DNA of 64,000 bases from Branchiostoma belcheri. Lineage: Eukaryota > Chordata > Leptocardii > Amphioxiformes > Branchiostomatidae. The notes beneath the pieces were generated by a model, which saw only the letters and a list, made by a program, of their open reading frames with translations, was not told where the DNA came from and did not search any database. The translations under genes and the position numbers were made by a program. The DNA is taken from positions 340,871 to 404,870 of the forward strand of contig NW_017802947.1 in the NCBI RefSeq assembly GCF_001625305.1, in the 5' to 3' direction. Below, in pieces: positions 20,359-32,400 of the stretch; within the stretch, counting starts at the first letter, position 1; each line of letters begins with the position of its first letter.

Positions 20359-23300
20359 TCATATTCTGAGATACCTCTGCTGCTGTTCTATTCTGTGTTC
20401 TTCCTCCCTCCTGTGGATGTCGTCTTGTTCGAGTTCCTCGTGCGAGGGGTGCCACATGCGGGACAGGGCGCGCTCCATGGCGAAAATGTACACGGTATGG
20501 GACGGCACTGCCGATCTGTTCACCTGTAATCAGGGTTTTTACAGTAAGGCATCGAAAAGTTCAAGACAATTAACAGTAGACACACATAGGAAGTATATGG
20601 TGTGTAATGGCACTGCCCATTTGTTAGAGTTTTTACAGTAAGTGCTCCAAAATGGCATGGCAAAAATGTTGACATTTTACAGTAGGTTTTGAACACTCAG
20701 GGCTCGAAATACTGGGTGCATGTGCACCTTAGTACACCCAAATTTGGAGCTTTCTACCCAATTTTTTTCTGTGGGTGCACCATTGTACCCAAATACATGT
20801 ATTTTTAAAGGTTTATGCTTCTAAAGAAGTTAAATGTATACAATATTCAAGTGTCATATAAATAATGAAATCATGCTAATAGCACTTTTCTTTACAAATG
20901 AAACATAATTAGTTTTTGCTGACATTCTACTTATTTTATCTTACATGGTGCACCCAAAAAATTGCACCAGTGCACCTATTCCCCCAAAATGAATTTCAAG
21001 CCCTGACAATACCACGACTACCACGTGACTCACCCCCAGTCCCGTCACCACGTCCTGTAGCGAGATGGGCGGTAACGAGGGCGGTTCCTCGCTGCTATGG
21101 CACGCCGCCAACATGGCCGCCTCCTGTTCCCCCTCCTCCCATGTGGACCTCATCCCGGGGATGTGGCCACTACTGATGGACACTGTCGTAGCACTGCACA
21201 GCACAACAAAAATCAATTTCAAACAGAGCCTAATACTATAAACCTTGCCTTGTTACCAAACCTGATTTAGCTCTAGCATCTCTTGAGAGGACAAGAGACT
21301 TTGAAGCTAAATTAGGTTTGGTAACCAGGCTATTCATTATGATATGCATGTACCATTGAATACTAGAGTTTTCCTTTAATTTTACACATACACACCAGGA
21401 TTTCAAAGATATGACTTGGTACCACAGACATGGTGGTACATGTACCATAGACATGGTAGTACACAGACATGGTAGTACCACAGACATGGTGGTACCACAG
21501 ACATGGTAGTACCACAGACACAGTAGCACCACAGACACAGTAGCACCACAGACACAGTAGCACCACAGACACAGTAGCACCACAGACATGGTTGGTAGTA
21601 CCACAGACACAGTAGCACCACAGACACAGTAGCACCACAGACATGGTAGTACCATAGACTTTGTAACTACCTTTCTGAAGTGGAGGGAAGTCTTGCTGCG
21701 TTCCTGAGACATGACTGTGCGGAGGTTGTCCCCATCCCGTATCTAAAGCTGCCTTCTCTCGTCCTGTAGGCTCTTCTCCTGGTCAGTATGGCACTCAGGA
21801 TGTCCTTCAGACAATTCTGTGGTCAGACCGCAGGGGAAAAGACATGACGCACATGTTGAATGTGATAGACTGAATTTCTCCTGCTATTCCTTATTCATCA
21901 GATAGGTGGCTGCAGAAATCCATTATTGGTCCGTACAGGAAACCAAACCAACATTGAAAATCAAACCCTGGTTAGCTATACACACCAATTGTCATAGCCT
22001 TCAATATGTGTTTTTTTGTAAAACTATGTAAGTGTAAGCACTCTGTACAGCTATATGTTTCTAGATTTGTAAGTAAGGGTGGGAATCAAGTAACCTGTAT
22101 GTGACATGATTGGTATGTTACATATTTTCTGACCCTTACGTCTTCCTGCATGACCTCAATAAAGAGCAGAGAGTAGGCTGATTGGACTGTATTTCAAGGA
22201 AAAAAACAAACAAACCTCCGTAGCGTACAGGACCAGGTGCACGGCCTCGTCCTGAGTCTGCTCCAGCCCGCACTCCCAGGCGGTGACCATCACCCGACCG
22301 GTCAGCATGCCCAGGTCAGGTAAGGTCATCTGTCTGGCACAGAACCCCACCAGCTCGCTCTCCTGGTGGTTAGACTTGATGGTGGTCTCAGGCAGGTCCA
22401 TGAACGGACTGGCTGGGACAAACCGGTGCTGAGGAAAACAGAAAAACATGTGTCCTATGTACACAGGGGTCTCACTAGGCCGTTTGAACATAGGGGCCCC
22501 CTACACTGTGATTCTAATCCCCTACGCTATGATTTAGCCCCCCTACACCATCTTACAACCAATGTAGGGGTGTGACTTCTAGGGGAGAATCCTATGACCC
22601 TTTGAAAAACCTTTAAAAAATAAAAAATTTGACTTGTTATACCTGGGCTACGATATTGAGGTCATAGCAATGATACATGCTGCTTTCTATGTGTAGCATA
22701 GAAAGAGTGTGTTAAACACACCAGTTGACTAGCCCTCTGCTGTTCAAAGTGCTTGCACAACTGTGTGGCCCGTGAGCTATAGAAACGGAGAAGGAAGTGG
22801 GAAGGATTTAACTAACTTAATTAAGTTCCTCTTCAGCCAAGTTACCTAAGGACAGGTGAAGCATGATAGAGGTCATAAAAGGTTGTATGCTTACCTCAAA
22901 ATTGCCCTTTGGAGTTTTTATTTTCTTTTTGACTTTTGTTTTCTTGAGTTTTCCAGGAGGAAGAGTTCCTACAACTGCTGCCGCCTCCTTGGTGACAACT
23001 GAAAGAAAACATGTGTCATAGACTCTTACAACAGCAAAGAAAATGCACACTATAATTCCATTTCATACACTGAATGATCTACCAGTACCTCCATTCTGCC
23101 TTTAGAGTGGACATAGTTCATGTACATACAAATAGAAAAATAAGATACTCCTCCTCACACATGTTCTACTGGTGAATGATTACCACTGTTACACTTGAGA
23201 TATACAAATGTCTGGGAAGTATTTTCTCCATGATCTTGTGCAGAATTACATGTATTGAGTGACTACTTACTGGCCTTCTGTTGAGGTGTAAACTTGCCAG

Positions 23301-24063
23301 CCTTCTGTTGTGCAGGGCTGGTCTGCATGGCCTGGCATTTGGCCAGGATCGCCAACAGGAACTCATTGTGAAAGTGAACTATGCAACGAAAAAAAAAAAT
23401 CTTTTAAAAAAAATTCTGAGCATATCAAATGTATTGCTTCAAAGACATCAAAATTTAACTATTACACCGTTATGATTGCTTACAGTTTGGATGCACATCA
23501 AATAACTTTTGTAAACTTGTGACCTACCATTGTCCTGAGTGAGCAGTCTCCTGGCCTCCATGTCAAACTCCTCTTTGCTGATCTTCTGTTTGTACCAAAG
23601 TTTCATGTTGGCCCAGTACCTATAGTTTACACACATAGAGATAGACACTTTCTTCAGCAGAAAAAATAATATTTACCTCCAAAATATATCACTCTCACGT
23701 ACGTTAATAATCAGAAAAAAGTTGCATGAGAATCACGTGTATTTTTTTATATAGTTATTACAGTGAATACACTTGGCATTTGGCTAAGGAAATCCAGAAA
23801 AGTGTACTCTCATTTTTGACAACACGTCCAAAATACACTGCCCCCCTCCCACCCGTGTTTTCAAAGCTTCGCGTTTCCCGCCACAAACTCGGCTCACAAC
23901 AAGCGAAGGAAGACGTTTCCTTTCAAAATAACTTAACTCTGATATTCTTAAGACTCCAGCCCTTGTGTAGAAATAGAAAATACGAGTCTTACTGCTTGAT
24001 ATTTTCGCCCAGCGCATCGCTAAGGTGTTTGCGAGCGACGTTCAGGTCCACCAGCGCAGCCAT
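20359..24063 (-). CDS. TADA1: Transcriptional adapter 1 (SAGA complex subunit), eight exons
   Basis: Exons on the minus strand are 24063-23993, 23619-23528, 23378-23271, 22998-22895, 22428-22216, 21816-21671, 21169-21034 and 20523-20359. Phases agree throughout and the product is 344 residues against 335 for human TADA1. Recognisable stretches include [40 protein letters not shown] and [16 protein letters not shown] near the N-terminus, a lysine-rich linker ([14 protein letters not shown]), [18 protein letters not shown] in the middle, [20 protein letters not shown], and [16 protein letters not shown] near the end. TADA1 is a nuclear scaffold subunit of the SAGA histone acetyltransferase coactivator and contains a histone-fold-like region. 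The start [12 protein letters not shown] lies within a YY1-like AAGATGGC context. The introns hold a minisatellite and several foldback elements. Confidence 0.95.
20698..21005. mobile_element. hAT-like MITE, CAGGGCTCGAAA family
   Basis: The block starts CAGGGCTCGAAATACTGGGT and ends with ATTTCAAGCCCTG, an inverted terminal match. Inside, GGTGCACC and GTGCACCCAA occur in both orientations. It lies in the last intron of TADA1. Related sequence occurs at 47968-48320 and, more distantly, at 11265-11570. Confidence 0.7.
21246..21331. repeat. Foldback repeat, GTTACCAAACCTGATTTAGC family
   Basis: The left arm GTTACCAAACCTGATTTAGC is mirrored by GCTAAATTAGGTTTGGTAAC on the right with one mismatch, around an inner CTCTTGAGAGGACAAGAGA core that can also pair. 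It lies in the intron between TADA1 exons 6 and 7. Confidence 0.75.
21420..21655. repeat. 17-bp minisatellite in TADA1 intron
   Basis: Units of the form AGTAGCACCACAGACAC, with a variant carrying ATGGT in place of ACAGT, repeat about a dozen times. Because 17 is not divisible by three but no unit contains a stop in the minus-strand frames, long spurious reading frames arise. Confidence 0.9.
22494..22570. repeat. Imperfect CCCCTACRCTRTGATT tandem motif
   Basis: CCCCTACACTGTGATT, CCCCTACGCTATGATT and CCCCTACACCATCTTA follow each other at about 21-25 base spacing, with an inverted GTAGGGG at the end. It is intronic in TADA1. Confidence 0.5.
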
Positions 24064-24087
24064 CTTTGTCGCAGTGCATTATGGGAA
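24056..24087 (-). promoter_or_regulatory. TADA1 start region with YY1-like and ZNF143-like motifs
   Basis: On the minus strand the start codon sits in AAGATGGCTGC, close to the YY1 consensus. TTCCCATAATGCA lies about 12 bases upstream and resembles the ZNF143 core TTCCCAGAATGC. Both motifs are common at housekeeping promoters. Function is inferred from motif only. Confidence 0.4.
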
Positions 24088-24099
24088 CGACGCCTACCT

Positions 24100-26415
24100 G
24101 TCAAAGGTTCAGGCCCCGAAAATGCTCGCCTGCAACGGAATAAATTTTGTGATTGCAGGTAGAAATTAATAAAAGTTGGATCTTTTTTACAATGAAGAAT
24201 TTGAAATGGCTGTTAGAGAATTAGACAGTATCTGTACATTACAATATTCGGAGTCTGTTCAAAATCCTTGCTATTGTGTGTGCAAAAGTGACAGTAAAAT
24301 TTTTCTGATAGAATAATAGTATTATATAAAGCAAAATGCATTAAAGTGGAGTTTTTTCTATTTTTCCCTGGCGCGTGTGTAACATTTTTGTGTGTCACGT
24401 TTACTACTAGTACGCCTTGTATAGCTGCAATAATTATTTTCATCACTAGAGACCCTCACTGCGACGTCCGTTTCAATAGACTGAACACGCATCTTGAAGA
24501 ATAACATGTGAGCATGAAGCATAAGATTATGCAGAACCATTGTAAAATTGCGAAAAAGGGCTCATTCTGAACGTTCGCACACTCCTTATATTTTTAGCCC
24601 ATATCTTCATGGTTCTTCGCGAGATGACACACTTCATATTGCGATTGGCCACGGCAGTCCGACCAATTTCCCGACGAGACAGGCCACCGGAAAAGCTCTG
24701 ATGGAAGGCATATGTGTGGCCGAGACCGTGTGCTATTCTGTATTTATCGGTATAGCCGGTGCCTTTCGGCGTAACGCACCTAGCCTCCACCAGGCCTTCC
24801 TACGGGGGTACGGATCCGGTAATTCGGTAAAAAAAAAGGGTGAATAGTTGGCCAGGAGAGTCAGTCCGCGAGAGTTTTAATTTCCTTCCTAACTGCGCGG
24901 GCAAATGAACTCCACGCTGGCTAAACTCCCCTAGTCAAGTTACTCAATTATTCTCCCTATTGGCTAAATTTTACTTTTTTGACCCCGCGTTGTTAGTCGG
25001 TAGAGCGATTGCTAACGTTAGTCTCTACCAGACTTCTAAGAAGGCTGAGTAATAAATAATATAGCCTCTACCAGACCTCTCTGTGGACGCTCCAAAATCT
25101 CTGTGCCTTCAATCGGACTATGTACAGAAAAATGCAGGTGTCAGCAAAAAACAGAAGATCATTAAATCTACAGAAGTTTTAATGAGGTGTCTCTTATCTT
25201 CTCGCGATCTAATGGTGGGTGTGGCTTGTTGTGGCAATCTCCCATTGCCTGGTGGGTTAATAAGACCTGTATAATCACCATGTTTGAATAAAGTCATAAA
25301 ACAGTTAATCTATAAAGTATAGCCAAGGACATTAGTCACATTACACAGAAATGTCTTTGCTATAGCCTACAATTTTATGGACTTCGTCATGTGCGTTCAA
25401 CATGCTGAAAATAGAAACAAGCTAATCCAGTCCAACCTACACAGAAAATGTGTGATATAGTTTTTTTTCTCACCCCATCCATTGGTTGAGAGTGGGCGTG
25501 CGTTTCGAGACACTTGGTTTGATTAACTTTAATGAACCGAAAAAAATAATTGAGTGGCGTACAGCGTATCTAATTAGCATTTCTGTTCATGTTGATATGC
25601 TAGGAAACACGAACTAGACGAACGAACTTTTGTCTTGTTCTGAAACCTTTTTACAAACTACCCAACTCGCCGAACTGCCCCTACAAGTAGATAAAGGCTA
25701 CATTGATTACAACTGTAGCTTCGGGCGATGGTAAACTGTTTATCCGGTACAACACACGAGTCGAAAAAAAAAACTTTACTTTATCCTGACCCGTCCTAAC
25801 GACCAGAGATCCTGTAACAGGGTAAATGTCTGGAGTTGTTTCCTTGGCGGTGTGTTTAGCAACAAGATCTGCCGAACGTTGTACTTGAGTTTGCATTGCT
25901 TGAATGGGAGCCGCGGCGATATATTTTGTTTGGAGAACGCAGGGGTTTTCAGTAGCCCGCAGGGGAAATGGTCGAAGTAACCAAATAGGGGTAATTGTTT
26001 GTCTATTGGAACAGTTCATTTTGCTTTAGGGGGGTTAAAATCTTAATTTGTTTTAAGAGTACATTGAAGATATATAAACTGACAGGTTACTACCTGTATT
26101 TACTCGTAAGTGCGCTGCAAATATGCATGTGGCTATTATAAATATACTTAAGCTACAAAAATGTTCATATCAAAGATCAGTTTACTCGTGAAATTCTAAA
26201 CGCCCCCATATTTCTGAATCGATACGCCCCACAAGATGTTTTGCAACTCAGAAAGGCCCTGGGTGGCGTGTTTACTGCGACCTCTCTTAGTTGCTACGAC
26301 CGCGACCACGGCTTCATTCAGTCTTCATTTCTGGGTAAAAGCCGTTTATTATTCCCCATCAGTCACCCATGTAGACTAGCGATGTCGTCCTGCGGGGACC
26401 CATGACAGAGAGCAT
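24100..26415. other. Intergenic, TADA1 upstream to the unrecognised gene
   Basis: No gene is recognised. The segment contains a TIR-family fragment at 24780-25080, and the remainder is A/T-rich. The last 150 bases before the next gene are richer in CpG and probably hold its promoter and 5' leader. Confidence 0.4.
24780..25080 (+). mobile_element. TIR-element relic, TAGCCTCCACCAGG family
   Basis: Begins TAGCCTCCACCAGGCCTTCC and runs through TACGGATCCGGTAATTCGG, poly-A, GTTGGCCAGGAG and GGCTAAACTCCCC, the same order of motifs as the inverted fragment at 14418-14566. TAGTCTCTACCAGAC and TAGCCTCTACCAGAC termini follow at about 25018 and 25063, suggesting nested or decayed copies. Confidence 0.5.
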
Positions 26416-29400
26416 GTGCCAGAGCGATGTGGTGCACGGGTTCGCGGTGTACCGGGACCGGGAGCTCTCAGCAACCTCCTGCAGACTGAGGACGACCTCG
26501 ACCAGTTGCACGCTTCACGGGCGAAGGACGCGGACGCCTTCTGCGGGTGGATCCCGGACCCGCGCGCGCCCCAGCGCCGCCCTAAGGACAGCCCCAACAA
26601 CAAACCCCCGCCCAAACGGCTCAGGAGCACCAAGGAGAGAAGACTCAGCCAGCAGAACCTCCGTGCGACCTACGAATTTCGACACTATCGCGACATCGGG
26701 CGCTACATTCAACAGTACCGGAGAGAACACTCCTGCACCGTGGCCCCTCGGGACACCAACCCTGACTTCACCTCGGACGCTCTGGTAGCACTTCTCAGAA
26801 AGACAGACTCACAGAAGTCCTACTTAATACCCCGAACAAGGGTCCAAGACATCCCGGGTTGTTCCTTAGAGCCGCCGAAGTTGGGAGTCCTCCGCAGAGC
26901 CGTTACGGGCACGTCCAGAGACTGGCATTCCTTCTCGGGTTCATCAGTATCCCGCCCGGTCACCGAGGAAGCGCTAACAACCAGCCATTCACCGCCTCAA
27001 CTTTCACAACAAATTCCAGCCAGGGGGCCGGAAAGGGTGGTGGCCGGTTCTGGGGACGCTAGCCCGGCCGGCTGCGGCCTTATCCACTTCACCTCCCAGA
27101 GCCGACCGAGCACGGCAACCACGGAGAGCCGAGAGTCGGGGTCGAGCTCCAACAGTAACTCCAAATCCCTCCCGAACCCAGGAACACTCACTCTAGCGTT
27201 TAGCATCAACGGAAACTCAACCAGGCAGCAACAACAACGACCGCCTTCAACCGCTGCTACTGCTAACACTAGTAGTAACCGACCCGCCAAACCTCAATAC
27301 ACATCCATAGTGAGGTAAGTGTGGCAGAAGTAATCGTGAGTTTTGGAACCGCCCTTATCAAACCACTTGGGCAGTTCTTGAGACATACCTTTGTTGCGCG
27401 GACACGAAAATATGACCACGGCAGTCAATAACCACAGCACGGTAATCAGTAAAGTTGAAAAAGTTGCCGAAAGACTCATCTTTAGAATTGTATCTTATGT
27501 TTGCAGTTTGTGTGTCTATTTTAAACATCGCTGTTATTGTATTCTTGTGTCTCACGGGTCTAAATATAGGACGAAAACGCGGGCATTCAGTGGCGGTATT
27601 CAGTATAATTGCCTTGGACGATGTTCCCGCCCGTAGGCCCCCATACTTCGGCAATCGAGATGTCTTTGTTATTTCCGATGCTATTCCGCTGGTATTTTAA
27701 AACCTTACGGTAGCAAACGACGTTGTACTACTATATTGTGTTATCTGTAAGCTGAGATTACTCTTACAACGTTGTTTTCTTTCTCTACAAAAATTCTCTC
27801 GAGCACTCAAACGCCCCAAAATCCCCACAAATTCCCCCAACGTGTCAGTATGGTGACGAGGTGCACACTTTGCATTATTCATGAAAAATCCTTTATCGCT
27901 GTAAGAAGACGTAATCCAGATGACAGATGTTTACAGAAACATTTTATATAAGGAATTCACAACTAAATTTTCACATCGAAATGATTTAATTGACGAACTA
28001 AAAGTGGCGAAATTCCGTGAAAGATTTGCAGTCAAATTAGTGGCTTAGAGCAAGTAACCTCCTTGCTTCGAGCGTGCTTTCGCATTTTATATTTCTAGTG
28101 ATTTAAATGCTTACAAAATACTCCTTGTCGTTGTAAAACAAGAAGCTGAGGTGTAAAATGTCAGAACAGAGGGAGATTCCATAAATTTTAGTCCCGCAGA
28201 AGTCTTTTTCCTATTGAACCGGCACGTTTTGTTGATGTTTCCTCGCTTGTATCAGCTGGAAGCTGTCAATAAATTCAAGAATGTCGCGAAAGAATGCAAA
28301 CAGAAGTCCCGCGGGGCAGAATGTTAGCAATCTGGTGGTTCTTGTCACCGCGTTCCTAAAAACTTTTCTCGTATCGCTCAAATTAAACTGTAAAGAGTGA
28401 ACATGTATTTACAATAGAAAGTGCAGCTACAGTTTGCAACGTTATACAAAGCAGATAATAGTGCTATAATTGAGTAAATAAAATTGAGTTTTTGCCATCT
28501 GATGAACAGCTGTAAATGGTCATTAACACCTAGTTGAAAATGCATGAAATTGGTGTAAAACAAGAACCGTTCCTTTCAAATTACTTTCTCTGAATCAAAT
28601 GAAACGAAACATTCCTCCATTAGATCCAGTATTACATTTTTTATTATACCTAATTACGTTGCAGTATGTACGTGTGTGTTCTTTTGCAAGATTATAAAGA
28701 ATGCCACATTGTATGCGGTGTCCTAAAGTTGAGGGTTACTTTCAAAAAGCAAAAAGTTGCAATATCGGTTTACGACGTTACGTAGATATTGCACTAATTT
28801 GCTTTTGAAAGTGGTACCTACCACTCATCGGTTTGTCTTTACTCCTGAATCTAGGTTAGCATCAGTATCATGTGTTGTCCGTATTGTCACCTACTTGTAA
28901 CCCTTTTGAAAGATACAAGTAAAACATTAATCATAAGAACAAGCATCTCAAAACACTATAACAGTATAAGGAATGCGTGTAATCTGGCGTACGACTAGAA
29001 CTAATTATGTCGATTTCAATCATATTGGGTTCATTTCGCTCAAACTTTTTTTAAAAAGTAACGGAATCTTCTCCGGTGTCCAATGATCGTCGAGAAGAGT
29101 AAACTTAATTCCAGTCCTTTGTACGTTTTGTTTGTGGATAACAGTAATGAATAGATGGTTTATTTAACTTGAGTGAGGAGTGGGGTACTATCCCGATAGT
29201 ACACAGTAGTTGCTTAGCGAGTTGTTTGTTGTGTACTCGGTACTAGTAGATGTGGATTAGTCAATAAGTACTTTCTTTAGTATTCTAGCCTGGTAACCAT
29301 TCAGGCTCCGGCCGGCTTTACGGACCCCGTGAGCATAGGACATTTTTTTTGACAGCTGGGCTGGCATTCCTGATTTCTTACTGAGTCCTAGGCGAATAAC

Positions 29401-29451
29401 TAGTAATTACCTTCGCCAAGAAGGTTATGTTTTCGTAGGCGTTCGTGTGTG

Positions 29452-29482
<31 letters not shown>

Positions 29483-32400
29483 AAACACGATAACTTGAGA
29501 AGGCTTAAATGGACTGACTTCATATTTGGTAGGTGGGTAGGTCTTGATGAGACCTCGAAATGATTAGATTTTGGGCCCCCTGGCGGCTTCTTATGGTACT
29601 GCAGCTGAACTTCCGGTTTTGATATCTCGTGATCTGGACCTGCTAGGGTCACGAAATTTGGATGGTAGGTAGCTCTTGTGCTGGGGAATAAGTGACATAG
29701 GTTTGGGCCCCCTATCGGCTTGCTCAGGAACTGCAGGGCCATTTCTTTGAAAATATTCATAAGAGGATAACTCAAGAATCGGTGGACGGATCATCATGAT
29801 TTTTGTTATGTAAGTAGCTTAAGTGATGCTTGACATAATTATGCGACAATTATGCAAATCTGGACGTAATTTGCATAATTAATGAGGAAATTCGGTAAAT
29901 CAGCTGCATTACATTATAGGACTATTCAAGCTTGAGACATATGTAATTGACAACGAGAAAAACACAGGCAGATATTAATTATGTAAATTAACACTTAATT
30001 TGCATAATTAATGAGAAAATGTTATAATTCCATAATGGTAACTGCCTGGAATTTCATACTTAGTGTATTTGCAAGTTAAGTGAATGTGAACATCATTAAA
30101 CATAATTTATTCAAATAAGGACCTCATTTGCATAATTTATGAGGTAATGATAGAATGGCTTTCTTTTTTAAGATAAGGCTGTCTTTTATGGATAATATGA
30201 TCAACTCATATAATTCATGCAAATGAGGATCCTATTTGCATAATCAGGAGGAATAATCTTTACTTTGTCATAAAGATTAACATCATTTGGCGAAGGTATG
30301 AGATCGTGGGACTCTAGTTACTAGTAAAACTGACCCGTAAAAAAACCCGTACGCTATTAAATAACACTCCCAGCCCAGCACCCAAAGAACCGAAGAGATA
30401 CCGGGGAGCCTACAAGGATATTGCTGCATGCTGCCAGGCTACACGTACATACAGTGGCTTTCGGTGTATCAGGCTTACTCTATCTCAAAGCAAATGATGT
30501 AAGGCAAATATCCCAAGATTGTTTTTTCACAAACGGCCGTACCAAACCAGACACTGGAAGTAGAAAAAAAATGTAGCGCAATTCCGTTTCAAAAGGTGGC
30601 CGTTCGTAACATTACAATTTTGCCTTTCGACATCTGTTTGAAAAGTAATTTAACAGACACGGCAGTCGTAAAAAAAACGTAATAACTAAACATCTGCGCT
30701 TTCTTTCCGACGAAAAAACCCCCAAACTTGAGTGTCCTTGGGTCGTCCTTGACGGCAGTTGTTTTCCATCAGCTGTAGAAGGTTCTCTTCCTCAGACCGG
30801 AAGCTCTTTCCCCAAAAGAATACTCACAACATGTTGACGTCATCTCAGCTAAAAGTCGTCTGCAAACTTCGTCAATGACCAAATCCAGCCACCGTACTTC
30901 CCCGAATTATTGCACTAGTGAGATATTGACGTCTGTATCTATACGTTAAACGTCTTGATTGTATCAAGGACTTACTTGTATCTCCAAGTTGAAAATCAAT
31001 ATTTTTTTTTCAATTCTGGAAAATGCACGATTTTCAGTGACGATTGCAGTAGGGAATGTATAATAGTAGTGGTAGTTAGGAAAGCTTGAAATATGCTAGT
31101 TTTCAAGTAGTTAGAGGACAAGTAATACATGTAACTATATCAACGGGGTGACGGTCTTACTAGTATTTGATTGCCTCCCTAGATACGTATGTACAATACA
31201 TTGTGTTGTACCAAGGACCTCCTTGGTTGTACCTACATGTATCTTTGAGAAAATGTTTGTTTTCTCCTTTTACAAACACAACCATTTAGCTCAGCTTGTT
31301 TACCGTTGACCAAAGCCGCCGTGGTCTTTATTGATTCTGTCCGAAGAACAAACTTGACTGACAATGGCCCGAAAACCTGAATACGCCGTATATATATAAC
31401 TGCACAAACGAAAACAAAAAAGAGACGCTCTTGTCGCTGAACTCTGCCCTAAACTAACTAATTGCATAATAAATGTAACGTTACTGTTTCTTTTGAGACT
31501 GTTTTTATAATGCCACAATCAAGCCTGGTTAGTGTTTGACTACTGAAATGTACCGAAATTTGTGTTCCGAAGATCCCTTCAAAACCTGTGTAGTTTGACC
31601 CCCCCCTCCCTGTGCAATTCAGTGACGAGACCCCCCTCCCCCCTGCACGAGCTGATTTTTACACCTAGCGTTTCTCTCTACAAACTAAAATAGTACAATA
31701 AGAATGACGCGTATGCTTCAGTGTGTCCTCAGGGAGGCCAAGATATGACCTCACAAAATAGGGACAAATACTTCTTCGCTTATCGCTTGTAGTGTGGCAT
31801 CTTTTCAGTCAAATTGTCACGAAATACTTGTACGTTTGATTGCATGTCTAGCGTTAGCAAGCTACGTTACCTTTGTGGTCTGTTTGTTGCTATTTTACAA
31901 GGCAATGTTTTCTGTTTGAGAGTCAACGTTGTTCTGAAATAGTTTTTATGGTGGTCTTGTTGTTTACATTGTAACAAACTGTAATAAATTGGGGGGTTGA
32001 ATAGATCTATAGCTACCGAGTTTGGAACACAGAATCCTTTTAGTTGCCGAGTATTCATTCCCTTACAATGTTACTGAAACAACAAGTGAAGAGTAGGTTT
32101 GAATTTCCATGTATTTTGAAACGCTACAAAAGTTGCGCTTTTAATGGCTGACATTGTTCCAACTAGCGGTCCGCCTGAAAAATCACAAAAATGAAATCTT
32201 TTCTGGCATCCAATGCGATTTCAGGGCAGCAAAACTGGAAATATTCTGAAAACGCAATCTTTGTGATATTGGCACATACTGCTTCATATAAGCACATTTG
32301 AATCAGAATTTCATACTTTGAGCATTTAAAACTGCAGAAATAAGCCCCGAGATAAGTCCTCAAATGACTAGAATATTGGCTTTGAAAAATCTGGTTTCCA

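Noticed and set aside
21236-21712. 158-codon minus-strand frame rich in Cys, Val and Leu
   Set aside because: It is produced by the 17-bp minisatellite and overlaps true TADA1 exon 6 in another frame.
29425-29775. 116-codon minus-strand frame ending in a Thr/Asp/Arg/Gln run
   Set aside because: The run is the (TCTG)n microsatellite read in frame; the frame lies inside a mobile element.
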